A DNA stretch of 64,000 nucleotides from Phaeodactylum tricornutum CCAP 1055/1 (taxonomy: Eukaryota > Bacillariophyta > Bacillariophyceae > Surirellales > Neidiaceae), in NCBI RefSeq assembly GCF_000150955.2, contig NC_011685.1, positions 639,944 through 703,943 on the forward strand, written 5' to 3'. Of this stretch, positions 54,021-64,000 are shown piece after piece. Each line of letters opens with the position of its first letter. The stretch's first letter is position 1. A program made the position numbers and the translations under genes. The notes under the pieces are model-generated. The model was not told the origin of the DNA. It saw only the letters and a program-made list of their open reading frames with translations, and did not search any database.

Positions 54021-57000
54021 TTACGCTATTGCATCAGCGGAAGCTGCAGCCAACAGAAACGACGTTGCCAGCTTAGTGTTTACGTTTTCCTTTTCTAACC
54101 CAGTTCGACAAAGCAACATTGCCTTCTCTAGCACCCTTTGAGTCTCACAGTCGATGCCAACATTTACCCATTTTCTGTGAAGCCGATTCAATAAATTGAA
54201 TACAATGACGAAAGTCTTGTGTTGCCGACAGAATAAGCCTAGATTGAAGGGAAGGTCATCGAGAAAAACCGCGAAAAGCCGGTCGAGATCCGCCGGTGGT
54301 AGAGCATTGTATGAATGCACATCAGTGCTGGACAAGAAACCTAGCGTCATTTCACCATCGGAAGCTTTTCCCCCGGACCAACTAGACATGGATACAGCGA
54401 GCCAGTCTAGACCAAGAACGATACTATCTGGCGTCATCTGCAATAAATTTTCAAATAGCGCTGCCAGCGGGTCAGGTCTAGCCACCGCTTTAGCTTTGGA
54501 TGATGCACTGGCAAACGAGCACATGATTCGACGCAGTCCTGCTTTCGCTACCGCATCTCGAGAATAAGGCAGCAATGCAGCAATCCACACCGACATCTTG
54601 GCAAGCTCGAGCCGTTGCCTATCATCCTCAAAAAAATTATTTCTTACCAGTTCCAGAATAGCAATCGACCGCAGTACCTGAAAGCTGGATAACGCTCGAT
54701 CCGCAGTATCATAATCGAAAAAACCGATGTTGTCGAACGTCAGCAGAGGAATTTTGATCAAGCATGACGAGTATCCATCGATAACACGCGCATTGGAGAG
54801 AGCGGAAACCTCCAAGACAGATTCGATGTCCATCTCGCCAAGCTGGGCAAGCATCTTAGTCAACACAAAGCGCCGCATGCAATTCAAGGCTTTGGGTGAG
54901 AGGGCTGTGCTGCAAAGCATTCCTTTCATTCCGGTAAAAAATGATCCAAGTATAGAAGGCATCATTTCATCGACAGAAACGCAACGCTGCCAAATCTCGT
55001 TAATTGCCTTTTCAAAGGAAGATGATGGCAATTTCATTGCAAATAACGGAAGAGCCTCAACGAACCTCTGGAAGCTCGGAACTCCCCCAAACTGATTTTT
55101 CTTTTCCTTCTCTGGTGCCAGACATAGGCGAAGGGCAAGTGTGACGAAATCGCGACCGTCGAATGTGACCTTTCTTCGCCCTTGTATCTGTGAAAGCAGC
55201 AGGTCAATCAACGAGGTCTTGATAGCACAACTTTCTTCTTGCAAGAGCGGCTCAATAAATGATTTCGCAAACTGCTCTGGAAGGGAAAGGCTTTGTAGCA
55301 CAGCCACAGAAGCGCAAAAGCTGTTGACTGAATTCATAGGATCGATGCTGGCATTTTCCAGCACATCCATAATGCCATCCAAAGCTGTGCCTGATTTTGG
55401 ACAAGGCAACTTCGAAAAATTGATCGCCAGGCCTTGTTTTGAGGATCTCGTCGGTGGCATCTGAGCCTGCGTCTCTTCGCTCTTTTGCGAAAGCGCTGTC
55501 GCAGCGGACAATTCATCAGCATTCATCAAGCACGAGAGAATGCTCATCATGACAAGCGCCATACGTGAGGACTTGGAGTCACTTTCTGACTGAGCTGCCT
55601 GGGAGACAAGATCCACGATGCTCTCTAAGTCACTTTGCGACACATTTTCTCGAAGCTTAGGAGAAAGGACAAAAGGAGAAGTTCCGAGAAATGGAAGTAG
55701 ACAGACTTTTGACACAACGGCGATCAATGACAGGACACAAGCATTGTCGTCAAAAAGCTCGATATTGCCAGCAAGTAGCTGTCTAACAACGTGTAGGGTC
55801 GGTCTATTGGATTTCCCATTTACGGCGTAAAATATGTCGCCTAAGCCGTCACTCGCAATGTCGGCCGCGTCGCTGCTCATACGGCTATCGAACGCAGCAG
55901 TCTTTTGGGTAGAAAGCGGTTTTAGCTTGTCCAGTTCAAGCAAATCTGTTGCTTGGCAGCTTTGAGCAATAGCTGGAAGGACAATCCCTTTTCCACCTCC
56001 CCTTTCCAAAGTTTCTATTGCATGCAGAACAACTATAAAAATCTTTCCATCAATAAGTTTCAAAGCCGGTAGACAATGTGCCAAACTAAAAAACAAGTAT
56101 CTTGCCACCACATGCTTCGTCATGAGTACTGATATTGAATTTCGGTCTACATCGAGGATTGTATCAAGCAGATCAGTGGTATAAGACCCACTCTTTATGC
56201 AGGCAACTATATCACGGAAAAATGCATGGGCGTCATCGAAGCATGCCAGCAAGTCTTCCATCAAAAAGCCGACTGTCCTGCAAATCCGAGAACGAACACC
56301 GTCGAGTTGAATCGGGGTCGTAAAGGTCGATAGCGCCTGAGAAATCAGTGCTAGGCCGTAGTATGCACCGAAGTCTTGCTGTCCACCATAGCCTCGTATG
56401 GAATGCTCAAGTACCAGTATCACTTGGTCAAGTGATTCGGACGATCCTCTTCGAATGCAATTCACTCCGATGAGGCTGACCGCTAGTTTTGATATGCTGT
56501 CCTTATGGAATCGTTTCTCTTTGAATGCTTTCAAAACTAAATCATAGATTTCTTCAGCATACGGTATGCTCTTTGATGATTGCTCGTGCATATCAGCTAG
56601 AATATAAACCGACAGCGCAGCTAGCGAGAGGTACATAGCATCGGGAGATACAAACGCTTCATACCAGCTACCAATTTCTTCAAGTATGTCGCCAATCTCC
56701 GGTCTCCGAAATGAAACGAGCGTAGCTGCAACATGAAGATAACCTTGAAGAGCTAAGCTTAAAAAGAGAGGATCAGATCCCTCAATGCATGCGTCAGCGT
56801 TATCCCTCAAGATTGACAGCTGCGAGCCGTCAGCGCATATCAGTCTGGATATAGCTACGGCAGCCCCCGAAGTGTTTCCACTGAGAAGAGTATCCATTGA
56901 CTCCGACGTTGGTAAGATAGCAAAAAGGGTTTTTGAATGTCGTTTGGTCACTTTGGAACTACGACGACCTTCCTTAAGCCACAGCGCCGAACCCAGTGTA

Positions 57001-59528
57001 TTATCTTCGAAATTAACAATTTTTCTCGCAAGGCATACAGCTGGATTCGGTCCTTGACACTGCTTCTCAAGTGAAGTATCCGCAACTCCTCCGATGACAA
57101 TATCAACCAGTAATTTGTATCGGAAACCTGACTGAAGGATTGACGACCTACCTTTCGGGTCCTCTTTTGATTCTAGGAAGGATTTCATTCCCGAGTCGTC
57201 TAATCCAAGGAAGTACAGTGGATATGCAGATAGCCCTTTTAAAACGCCTAGTCGGATTCTACATCTTTGCTGGTTCTCTGTGGAGCTTCGGTTTACATCA
57301 AATGGTCTGCGCTGCGCTTGACCGTCTTCCAGCGATTTTCCGATGTGAAGAAGCAGATCGATGGCAAGCGAAACCTGCAAAGAAACCTCTGCTGCGGTCG
57401 CCGATTCGTTTCCATCGATACTGCCTTTGTCGCTTGGACTAGAGGAAGAACCGTCTCCAAGCAAGAGAACCAACGCCTCTAATACAATCAACGGAAGCTG
57501 CAAAACTGCTTCGTAGTCATGAACAGAGCACAGGCGCTTGTTGATAACTTTAATGACAACATCAAAGTCTAGCTCGTCCGAAATGACCAAATAGTGAAGG
57601 CTCAAAAGGGCATAATGGACCTGCAAACAACGTATTGGTGATGTCATATCTTCTGTTAAAAACTGTTGAATCCATCCAATGACGTCAGAAACGTCACGAA
57701 GTAAATCATCTTTCGCTAAGTCACAGATACTAGCCGATACCGCCAATCGAAGCTCAATAGGTTCGTTGACAAGGCAGGCGCCGAAAGTGTCAATTATGCG
57801 CCGATATAAGCGATTGTTTGACCGGCATAATCTTGGGAACAGGCGCACCGCTGCGATCCTGAGGCTCAGGGCCGAATCTTTTTTCATCAGTTCAATTCCT
57901 ACCAGGTTCCATACATGGTGTGCGCAATGCGGATCACTCACCAGAGCACTACAAAGGAACTCTAAGTTGCGTGTGGCTTGCTTGAAGTCTCTTTTCAGGC
58001 ATGATTCATTGATGTGGGAAACAATGACGGGGACAAGCTGAATACCCAAATGTGGATACGATGCAACCAGCTCGGTCAAATAGGTTAAAGCCATTCCGCA
58101 TCTGTCTTCGTCAGCCAACATTGCAGCACCAAAAAGCAATACAGCTAGCTGCTGAGCGGGTGACAGACTTTTCGCCGAGAAATCACACCTCAAAACAATA
58201 TTACTGAAGAAAGCGCCGCTGGGATCATTTAGAAGGCGCAAAAGATGAAACTTTGGGTCCTCTTCATGCGAGATACCAGCAAGTGAACCATACGAATGAT
58301 GAAGATGCTGCGCAAGGCTTTGTCTGCCATCTTCGTCAAAATGGCTTGATGTCAGGACCTGAAGAATCGACCTACTATACTGGTCTTCGTATCGGAGGCT
58401 TGCCAACATTCGGATCAATGCTTGGCTCTCGGTGCCGGACGTCAGCAGGGTCAAAACACACAATCGAAAGGTCATCACCATGTCGGCCACCAAACCAGCC
58501 TCCTCCAGGAGCGGATGCAAAGCACCGACAATTGGCGAGAAATGCGGTGCATACTGGGGAACTTGGTTAGCTAGCCGGAGTAGCACGTTGCTTACCAGAT
58601 CGTACAACCATTTTCGCAGTCTTACGTGCACCGACGGTTTCTCTGTCTGGCACCATACCTCCTGAGCTACCGCAAGCAGTTCCAATATCCACGATTGGGC
58701 TAAATTCAATTGGGCAATCTGCTCCTCCCTCGAGGATAGATTCGCAACGCCGAGAATGAGCAGATTCAATGATGTCATCATCCAGACAATCATGCAGGCG
58801 GTGATTTCGGATGACGTATCTAGGGTTGCCCATGCCAATCGCCCTAGTCGTTGCGTGAACAAGACTTTCTCGGTCATGGGTGACTGAAAATCCAAGCAAA
58901 TCTCAGCCAATAGGGAAGACATGATGACGAATCGCTGAGGTTCAGCCATTACGTGCCCAACAGTTTCATCGATAAGACAGGAGCGAGACGAAACTAGTCG
59001 AAGTCGGCGGTAAGAATCGAGAATGGCGGAATCCGGGAAGTCTTCCGATCGATATACCAGCGCGGTGGCATATGACTTTAAACATTCAGACAATGCTGTA
59101 TAGCCTCTTTCCTGTTCTCGAACGACTTCTTCAATGTGCAGCGTCCAAGAGGATAGGAATGAGAAAGACATGGCTTCTCTCCCAGGGTCCGTGTCAGGTT
59201 CTACTTGTAGAATGCGCTCAGTCAAGTACTGAAAAAAGGCTGTTGGGATCGAACAATGCAAGTTTTTCTGACAAAGCGCTCGCCAGACGGTTTCCGACGA
59301 CAAAGCAATCTGCCCGGAAGTGGTGTAAAATTCCGCCAGATGCTTTCCAAACGCGTCGGCTGCGGCATCGTGGGGCCTACGAACGCTTTCGCTAATAAAT
59401 TGTCGCACGATCTGCTGAAGCAGCTTGCCCGACTCGGCATCCTGATTTCTTCCCTTCATTTTTTGTAGCTTCTCATAGTCAGGCCATCGACGGCAATTGG
59501 CGCATGTCGCACGAAGGCGATCGGGCAA
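54021..59528 (-). CDS. Large helical-repeat protein, FOCAD/RST1-like
   Basis: A single open frame of 1835 residues without introns. It is almost entirely alpha-helical, with ARM/HEAT-like repeats (for example S-L-R-I-A-A-V-R-L-F-P-R-L-C) and no transmembrane span or catalytic motif. The length is close to that of animal focadhesin and plant RST1, and the middle section (Y-Y-G-L-A-L-I-S-Q-A-L) and C-terminal part fit that family by general pattern. FOCAD/RST1 proteins are known cofactors of the SKI complex, which feeds RNA to the cytoplasmic exosome. The family call is tentative. The start could instead be Met 24 (M-K-G-R-N-Q-D). A cytoplasmic scaffold role is inferred. Confidence 0.55.
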   Translation of the reverse strand: MPDRLRATCANCRRWPDYEKLQKMKGRNQDAESGKLLQQIVRQFISESVRRPHDAAADAFGKHLAEFYTTSGQIALSSETVWRALCQKNLHCSIPTAFFQYLTERILQVEPDTDPGREAMSFSFLSSWTLHIEEVVREQERGYTALSECLKSYATALVYRSEDFPDSAILDSYRRLRLVSSRSCLIDETVGHVMAEPQRFVIMSSLLAEICLDFQSPMTEKVLFTQRLGRLAWATLDTSSEITACMIVWMMTSLNLLILGVANLSSREEQIAQLNLAQSWILELLAVAQEVWCQTEKPSVHVRLRKWLYDLVSNVLLRLANQVPQYAPHFSPIVGALHPLLEEAGLVADMVMTFRLCVLTLLTSGTESQALIRMLASLRYEDQYSRSILQVLTSSHFDEDGRQSLAQHLHHSYGSLAGISHEEDPKFHLLRLLNDPSGAFFSNIVLRCDFSAKSLSPAQQLAVLLFGAAMLADEDRCGMALTYLTELVASYPHLGIQLVPVIVSHINESCLKRDFKQATRNLEFLCSALVSDPHCAHHVWNLVGIELMKKDSALSLRIAAVRLFPRLCRSNNRLYRRIIDTFGACLVNEPIELRLAVSASICDLAKDDLLRDVSDVIGWIQQFLTEDMTSPIRCLQVHYALLSLHYLVISDELDFDVVIKVINKRLCSVHDYEAVLQLPLIVLEALVLLLGDGSSSSPSDKGSIDGNESATAAEVSLQVSLAIDLLLHIGKSLEDGQAQRRPFDVNRSSTENQQRCRIRLGVLKGLSAYPLYFLGLDDSGMKSFLESKEDPKGRSSILQSGFRYKLLVDIVIGGVADTSLEKQCQGPNPAVCLARKIVNFEDNTLGSALWLKEGRRSSKVTKRHSKTLFAILPTSESMDTLLSGNTSGAAVAISRLICADGSQLSILRDNADACIEGSDPLFLSLALQGYLHVAATLVSFRRPEIGDILEEIGSWYEAFVSPDAMYLSLAALSVYILADMHEQSSKSIPYAEEIYDLVLKAFKEKRFHKDSISKLAVSLIGVNCIRRGSSESLDQVILVLEHSIRGYGGQQDFGAYYGLALISQALSTFTTPIQLDGVRSRICRTVGFLMEDLLACFDDAHAFFRDIVACIKSGSYTTDLLDTILDVDRNSISVLMTKHVVARYLFFSLAHCLPALKLIDGKIFIVVLHAIETLERGGGKGIVLPAIAQSCQATDLLELDKLKPLSTQKTAAFDSRMSSDAADIASDGLGDIFYAVNGKSNRPTLHVVRQLLAGNIELFDDNACVLSLIAVVSKVCLLPFLGTSPFVLSPKLRENVSQSDLESIVDLVSQAAQSESDSKSSRMALVMMSILSCLMNADELSAATALSQKSEETQAQMPPTRSSKQGLAINFSKLPCPKSGTALDGIMDVLENASIDPMNSVNSFCASVAVLQSLSLPEQFAKSFIEPLLQEESCAIKTSLIDLLLSQIQGRRKVTFDGRDFVTLALRLCLAPEKEKKNQFGGVPSFQRFVEALPLFAMKLPSSSFEKAINEIWQRCVSVDEMMPSILGSFFTGMKGMLCSTALSPKALNCMRRFVLTKMLAQLGEMDIESVLEVSALSNARVIDGYSSCLIKIPLLTFDNIGFFDYDTADRALSSFQVLRSIAILELVRNNFFEDDRQRLELAKMSVWIAALLPYSRDAVAKAGLRRIMCSFASASSKAKAVARPDPLAALFENLLQMTPDSIVLGLDWLAVSMSSWSGGKASDGEMTLGFLSSTDVHSYNALPPADLDRLFAVFLDDLPFNLGLFCRQHKTFVIVFNLLNRLHRKWVNVGIDCETQRVLEKAMLLCRTGLEKENVNTKLATSFLLAAASADAIA

Positions 59529-59728
59529 GCAAGTATGGTATGCGATGGGCGATGGCCAGGCTGCCTTTAATTCGGTTTTCCCGCAAGCAACCGAAAAGAG
59601 CTTGTTTGCGGTGAATTTGAGATCTTGAAATTAATGCGGTTTGTTGCGGTACCCCTAGAAAAAAACCTAAGATACACTGCTCAAGTCCATGAATACTATG
59701 CTTTTACGTAAGTTTACTCCTGAATGAG

Positions 59729-59877
59729 TAGAAAAACCCTACGACAAGCATATGGGGGTTCAATATTCCTATATCTTGGGTTTATGCTTGTAAGTCTTCG
59801 TTTTACGTCTTTTTATTGTATCTACAATCCTTTGGTCCCACAGACACGTTTTAGCCCGTTATCGTTGCAGTTTTCTA
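59729..59877 (+). repeat. LTR of element 1 family
   Basis: 149-bp LTR with the same TAGAAAA / TTTTCTA ends as the two LTRs of element 1. Confidence 0.9.
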
Positions 59878-60190
59878 GTTTATCAGACCCAGTGTTCTAA
59901 GCTGAGGTAGCGGGATCAAAGGTAGGGTGATTTGTTGTGATTTGAGTGTTTGAAGTGATTGCCAAGTCTGATAGTGCATGGGGAGGTAAAGCTAAAAATA
60001 CCTGGCTCTTCATGTTGTTGTTGAGTCGCCGAAGCCTGCAGAGGCCTGGAATATAGTGCCAGTTTCTTGTAAAGGTCCATGTGGTAGACATGTTGATTGG
60101 TAACTGGGTTTCGTATTTGTCTAACGGTCTGAAATGAGGCAAAATCTCCATGGTGGGACGCCTCCATGGATCTCTTCATCTACCAAAGAA

Positions 60191-60928
60191 TGTCACAATA
60201 TACACCACTGTACACCGTGGGACAAAACGCTGTTAGAAACAGAGTCTGGTAAGACTTATGGGCGTTATTACAAACAACCTGCAATACACCTAAGCGGGCT
60301 TAGGGACTGTAAAACTCTACTTGTTGGCGACGCTCCCCTTGGGTTAGGCAGCGGATACAAGGACCTATGCAACAAAGGCAGTACGGATCAAAGAACTAAA
60401 AAACAATGATAGAAGATTAGATTCTACAAACTAGTGCCTTTTGTCAGATCATATCCAAACTTGACTGCAGTCCTGGCAACTTCACCAACTTAACCTGAAT
60501 CTTCCATGCTCACCATAGTATCCATATAATGCAAAATCCGTTCCTACTTACTTATCAAGGAATTGTAAGTATCTCTTGTAACACACATGGTATGAAAATT
60601 GGGTCTTGTCAATTTGCATCCGTTTCCCTTGTGTTTCCGTCCAATTGACTCTTTCCGTTGAATCCAATTGATTCCTTGGAGTTTTGGTGCAACTGAAGTC
60701 TCATTACTAACCAAGAGCCTTCTCAAAGTAAGTAGGGAATACTGCAAATCTGTGCCCATGTATCTTCTCACTATGCCACAATTACATAGGTATGCATATA
60801 ATAAGGCCAATTCCACTGACATGTACACAACTTGCAGTAAACATGTATACACTTGATTTCTGCTTGTGACACACTTGTTTTGAGATAAATGTCTCAAAGA
60901 CAACACAAGACGGGTACATACCGTGAGA
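60191..60928 (+). repeat. LTR-like element R, copy 1 (possible solo LTR)
   Basis: 738-bp insert into the truncated element 1 relative, flanked by AAGAA on both sides (60186-60190 and 60929-60933), a 5-bp target duplication. It starts TGTCACAATATACACC and ends near TACCGTGAGA. Its first 230 bases match copies 2 and 3. No long coding frame, so it behaves like a solo LTR. Confidence 0.7.
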
Positions 60929-61498
60929 AAGAAGGTGCATTGCACAAGAATTTATTGTTTGCTAAAAGCTCGGATCCAAGCTTTATCCATGTGTGGATGA
61001 TAAGTAGTTTGTTTGCATGGAACATTTACTTATACAGCAACAATTATCGGACTTGTACCAAATGGTAATCGTGGATCCTCCACTCTGATAGAAATCAGCC
61101 AAATATCTCATATTGTGGGTTGCAACATGAAAATGGTGTTTGTCGCGTTTTATTGAAATAGTTCTCAAATGGTATTCATTATCAATATCACTTATACGGT
61201 ATTTATGTGGTGTTCACATGTGATGTTATCAGTGATCAATAATTCTCGTGTTCACATGGCGCAGAAAGAACACTGAATGTTGTCAAACCAGCTTACGAAG
61301 TTTTATGAAATTTAAGACAGGTGAAGAAGGAGAAAGTTGACCATGGCGGCTGCTTTAGCTCAAGTTCGAAATGTTTTACAAGCAATCAGCATTGTTGATG
61401 TTGAACAATGTGATGCTATCACGGATTCGATTACGTCTATGGATGTTTTCGAGATCGCAACGGATGATTTCATCAAGGACATGTGTAAGAACATCCGT

Positions 61499-63025
61499 TG
61501 TTACAATATACACCAATGTACACCGTATGGACAGAAGCGCTGCTAGGAAGAGAGCCTGGTAAACAAGAGAGGGCATTATTACGAACGACCGGCGATACAC
61601 CTAAGGGACTTAGGGACTGTAAAACTATACTCATTGGTAATGCTCCCCTCGGGTTAGGCAGCGGATACGAGGACCTATGCGTAAACTAGCAATGCGGATC
61701 AAAGATCTTACAAAACAAAGATTGAAGAATTAGTGCTATAAACTAATTCTTGTTGCTCCTCCGATTTGCCAAGATACAACAAAACCTGAGGAACAAACTC
61801 AAACGTACACAAATATCTTTCTTCCGTCATAGTATTCCTATACCATGACCCGCGCTCACATATACTTATAGTGACACCGAGAATACCTTTCATAACATGC
61901 ATGCCGCGGGAAATGGAGCGCATCCATTTACATCCGTTAGTCAGGCAATAAGTATTGTCAGTCCCACTCCGTTGTAACGGATTCTTCTATACTCACGCAA
62001 TGTATTGTTGATACAATGAGGGAGTAAGATGAATAAAAGGGGAAAGCCTCGTAAGGCCCCGATTGTATTGTAATTAATCGGTAACTCAATCGGTTTGACC
62101 TTGACTGAATTTAGAATTGTGAGTAGAGACAAATATGGATGTAATCATTTCGAGTGCAAACAAATCCCTTGGAGCTCCCTTAGGAGTCTCAGTAGAATCA
62201 GTACTACTCTCCACGGATAGTCACATTACTGGGATAGTAATGTTCTGGTCAATTGTATTCAAGGAGACCGTAGCCTCTGTACTGTCTTCTATGCGTTGAT
62301 CCCGCAGAATCCAGATGACTGCAAATGAATGCAAATGAATGCATATGAATGCATATGAATGCATATGAATGCAAATGAATGCAGATGAATGCAGATGAAC
62401 GTGAGACCCTTTGATCGTGTGCAGACTTATCTGCTTCGATTCAATCCCAGTTTGTAGATGTGGAGAAGGTATTTTCTTTACCTCTCAAGGGACGACCATA
62501 ATAGAGAAAATCGCTTATGTAAAGATGATTTCTTGGTCGGCAAGACATGTCGTCTTGCGTGTCACAACTGCTGCATCCTTAGATGCACACACGTGTCACT
62601 TCGCACTGCCTTCGCAAATGACATTTCGGTAATGACCCGAAAAACATTGCCTCTATCCGCAGCGTCGTATAGACGACGACTGGGACAGTAATAAGGCTGG
62701 CAAACATGGCCAATATTCAGAGCTAGGCACTATGCTAGTTGAATGTTCCAACAACAATAGCTATGACAATTGCTCACCTTAGTGGCAAATTGCAGTATTG
62801 CGTGGCTATACTTTATCAGTTGCCACTGTCAGAACGCGACATGTTCAGTCGCGTTCTCTCCAACGCACAATACATCATTGTATCTAGGGATTTCGTGCAA
62901 TAAGACCGAGTTAACTTCCATATGACTCACTTCTCCGTTATGAACACTCCAACCGCCGTTCACCGTGTTGACGTCTAGAGGACGGACATCACTAGGAGAC
63001 ATGTTGCATGGTACTATACGGTGAC
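61499..63025 (+). repeat. LTR-like element R, copy 2, expanded
   Basis: Begins TGTTACAATATACACC, matches copy 3 over about its first 470 bases, then has about 850 bases not present in copy 3 (including a 10-bp tandem repeat), then matches copy 3 again from about 62819 to its end near GGTGAC. It directly abuts copy 3. Confidence 0.6.
62321..62400 (+). repeat. Tandem 10-bp repeat, eight units
   Basis: Eight consecutive units of GCAAATGAAT or single-base variants (GCATATGAAT, GCAGATGAAT), preceded by a degenerate unit. It lies in the part of repeat copy 2 that copy 3 lacks. Confidence 0.9.
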
Positions 63026-63709
63026 TGTTATGATATACACCAATGTACACCGTATGGACAGAAGCGCTGCTAGGAACAGAGCCTGGTAAACAGAGGAGGG
63101 CGTTATTACGAACGACCGGCAATACACCTAAGGGACTTAGGGACTGTAAAACTCTACTCGTTGACAACGCTCCCCACGGGTTAGACAGCGGATACGAGGA
63201 CCTGTGCGATGAAGGCAGTACGGATCAAAGAACTTATAAAACAATGATTGAAGAATTAGTGCTATAAACTAGTTCTTTGTTGTTTCTCTGATTTGCCAAG
63301 ATACAACAAAACCTGAGGAACAAACTCAAACAAAACCAAATATCTTTCCTTTGCCATAGTATCCTTATACCATGGCGCACGCTCACATATACTTATAGTG
63401 GAACCTGAAATACCTTTCAGAACACACATGCCACGGAAAATGGGGTGCATCCATTTACATCCGTTAGTCAGGTGATAAGTATTGGCTGTCCCACTCCGTT
63501 GCCACTGTCAGAACACGACTGACTCCGTCGCGTTCTCTCCAACGCCTGATACATCGTTGTACTTGCGAATTCCATACAATAAGACCGAATTAACTTCCAT
63601 GCGACTCACTTCATCCTTGTAAACACTCCAACTGCCATCCACCGTGTTGACACCTAACGGACGGACATTCTTGGTGGACATGTCGCATGGTACTAAACCG
63701 TGACAGTGA
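63026..63709 (+). repeat. LTR-like element R, copy 3
   Basis: About 684 bp from TGTTATGATATACACC to ACCGTGACAGTGACA, the likely full-length unit of this repeat family. The exact right end is ambiguous because GTGACA is repeated. The left end touches copy 2 with no spacer. Confidence 0.6.
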
Positions 63710-64000
63710 CAGTTTGGCAATCACTTAGGTGATCTAATCGTCTCAACAAAAACTATGTCAATGGTTTGATAGCAAGTACATTGGCTACAGGGTCCCTAAG
63801 TTCATATATTCTGTTTCCAACACAAAAGCTTTCATTTTGGAATCTATATTTTAGTCTCACATTCACAATCTTAAAAACCTACCAATTAAAACAATCGGAG
63901 CCCCTACGAGGCTTTCCCCCCAACTTCTACTCTTTCGTCGTATTCTACAAATATGTTCATAAGCAGGTAGAATTCTCTCACTGCCATGTGCATGCATTGC
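63710..64000. other. Right edge of window, nothing recognised
   Basis: About 290 bp after repeat copy 3. No gene or repeat assigned; it could be interior of a larger element that continues outside the window. Confidence 0.4.

Larger units (their letters stand above)
59729..61498 (+). mobile_element. Truncated relative of element 1, interrupted by a second repeat family
   Basis: Starts with a 149-bp LTR (59729-59877) of the same family as element 1, continues through the 5' leader (matching 28251-28557), is interrupted by a 738-bp insert at 60191-60928, resumes (matching 28558 onward), enters gag at ATG 61344 and breaks off after 61498, at the point matching 29124 of element 1. The rest of the element is not found in the window. 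The gag start lacks the early nonsense codon of element 1. Confidence 0.85.

Noticed and set aside
62321-62400. Octamer-type (ATGCAAAT) transcription factor site cluster
   Set aside because: The match arises from the simple 10-bp repeat, and octamer factors are not known from this lineage.
62829-63167. Minus-strand frames at 63167-62829 and 63720-63508 with about 64 similar residues
   Set aside because: They lie in the two copies of the LTR-like repeat and substitutions do not clearly favour synonymous sites; more likely noncoding repeat.

Overview
The window looks like nuclear DNA of a stramenopile, most likely a pennate diatom of the Phaeodactylum type. This is inferred from compact genes with few short introns (about 75-155 nt, GT..AG), secreted and peroxisomal eukaryotic proteins, eukaryote-only RNA-processing factors, and Ty1/copia retroelements of the kind known from diatoms (CoDi-like). 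No rRNA, tRNA, CRISPR or bacterial operon structure was seen.

Left arm (1-20.5 kb): a gene-dense housekeeping block. In order it holds a secreted 2OG-Fe(II) oxygenase-like protein (-), a peroxisomal enoyl-CoA hydratase/isomerase ending in SRL (+), a WDR33/Pfs2 cleavage-polyadenylation WD40 protein with a C-terminal KH domain (-), a type II membrane glycosyltransferase-like protein (+), a two-exon multipass membrane protein (-), a small coiled-coil protein with a CENP-K-like C-terminus (-), a membrane-anchored cysteine synthase-like enzyme (+), eIF3j (-), D-aminoacyl-tRNA deacylase (-), a membrane-anchored PP2C (-), a two-exon orphan (+), and a three-exon DIS3L-like exosome nuclease (+).

Middle (20.8-51.4 kb): a single-orientation tandem array of seven secreted proteinase K-like subtilases, called A to G here. 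All are on the minus strand and all carry one phase-1 intron at the same codon, just before the catalytic-histidine block. Each has a signal peptide, an inhibitor propeptide and an intact Asp/His/Ser triad. Six of the seven also have a Pro/Thr-rich linker of variable length ending in a six-cysteine module with invariant spacing. Two copia elements sit inside the array: a decayed one (28.1-34.2 kb) between C and D, and a younger one (37.8-43.1 kb, 206-bp LTRs, 5-bp target duplication) between D and E. The younger one has an 11-nt self-complementary primer site that suggests self-primed reverse transcription.

Right arm (52.5-64 kb): a SET-domain methyltransferase (+) faces a 1835-residue helical-repeat protein resembling FOCAD/RST1 (-), with only 27 bp between their stops. 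Beyond 59.7 kb is a nest of retroelement debris: a truncated relative of the 28-kb copia element, interrupted by LTR-like repeats of a second family, two of which abut head to tail, plus a 10-bp tandem repeat.

Several RNA-decay or RNA-processing genes occur here (WDR33-KH, DIS3L, FOCAD/RST1-like, eIF3j, DTD), but they are interspersed with unrelated genes and I do not infer an operon-like unit. The most unusual biology is the subtilase-linker-cystine-module family and the self-priming signature in the younger copia element.
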